24,063 nucleotides of DNA from JADKHR01 sp041917295. GTDB taxonomy: Bacteria > Elusimicrobiota > Elusimicrobia > FEN-1173. A program made the translations under genes and the position numbers. Every line of letters starts with the position of its first letter. Within the stretch, counting starts at the first letter, position 1. The stretch covers positions 1 to 24,063 of the forward strand of contig JAYRXX010000062.1 in assembly GCA_041917295.1 (NCBI GenBank). Reading direction: 5' to 3'. The notes beneath the pieces are model-generated. The model was given only the letters and a program-made list of their open reading frames with translations. It was not told the DNA's origin and ran no database searches. Positions 23,999-24,063 of the stretch are shown piece after piece.

Positions 23999-24046
23999 GA
24001 AAGTGCACGGAAAAAGAGGGTGACCCTCAAAAAAGCGTGCACTTTC
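23999..24046. repeat. Large interrupted palindrome upstream of the transposase remnant
   Basis: Outer arms GAAAGTGCACG (23999-24009) and CGTGCACTTTC (24036-24046) are perfect 11-base inverted repeats. Inside them, GAGGGT (24016-24021) and ACCCTC (24023-24028) form a second perfect pair, flanked by runs of A on the + strand. On the - strand the inner stem is followed by TTTTT, so it could act as a terminator in front of the transposase. It could equally be a recombination site or a separate palindromic repeat. Confidence 0.6.
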
Positions 24047-24063
24047 GAACCCTGGAGGCCGCC

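Larger units (their letters stand above)
23104..24063 (-). mobile_element. Decayed IS3-family insertion sequence (3' end present, other end beyond the window)
   Basis: The transposase remnant reads leftward, and its stop (23120-23122) lies 16 bases inside TGACTGCCCCCC (23104-23115). That sequence resembles IS3-family terminal repeats, which begin with TG and are C-rich. In this family the transposase often ends inside or next to the terminal repeat. The opposite end and any orfA are not in the window, so matching repeats and target duplication cannot be checked. The element begins about 40 bases after the small zinc-ribbon gene. Confidence 0.6.

Noticed and set aside
1..24063. tRNA, rRNA or CRISPR array
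   Set aside because: No cloverleaf-like or rRNA-like sequence and no regularly spaced identical DNA repeats were seen; the only long repeat series are protein-level and divergent in DNA.

Overview
The window is bacterial DNA with moderately high G+C and genes packed head to tail on the + strand. A TolC-type outer-membrane factor with its RND partners means a cell with two membranes. A secreted tail-collar protein next to a giant YD-like repeat protein recalls genomes of uncultured diderm lineages such as Elusimicrobiota or Omnitrophota. That placement is a guess, because no taxonomic marker gene is present.

Layout: (1) 2-1507, the 3' part of a gene for a modular surface or tail-fibre-like protein ending in a phage tail-collar domain. 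(2) 1617-7338, a three-gene operon for a tripartite RND efflux pump, in the order outer-membrane factor, periplasmic adaptor, inner-membrane permease, with two 4-base ATGA overlaps. (3) 7358-7386, a candidate sigma70-type promoter. (4) 7445-22864, one giant gene (5139 codons) for a protein with a signal peptide, two long arrays of YD-like repeats of about 30 residues separated by a helical/coiled-coil block, glycine-rich hydrophobic segments, a beta-rich middle, a coiled-coil stretch, a RES-type (ADP-ribosyltransferase-fold) domain, a proline-rich hinge and an unrecognised C-terminal domain. (5) 22864-23061, a tiny zinc-ribbon gene whose start codon overlaps the giant gene's stop; it is the best candidate for an immunity protein. 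(6) 23104 to the window end, a decayed IS3-family element on the - strand with its transposase broken.

The giant gene plus its coupled small partner looks like a polymorphic-toxin (contact-dependent competition) locus. It has a long exported repeat stalk, a membrane-active or linker region, two candidate effector domains in tandem, a partner gene A/T-richer than most of the window, and an insertion sequence at the variable end. The repeats are not classical Rhs: the period is about 30 rather than about 20 residues, and no Rhs core motif was seen.

The most important sequence-level observation lies inside the giant gene. From about 21060 to 21434 the open frame is not the frame with coding character. 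The real coiled-coil reading frame is shifted by one base, bounded by a G4 run (apparently one G too many) and an A4 run (apparently one A too few). The annotated protein therefore carries about 125 out-of-frame residues just before its effector domains. A similar homopolymer pair occurs in the transposase remnant, so assembly error must be weighed against genuine mutation.
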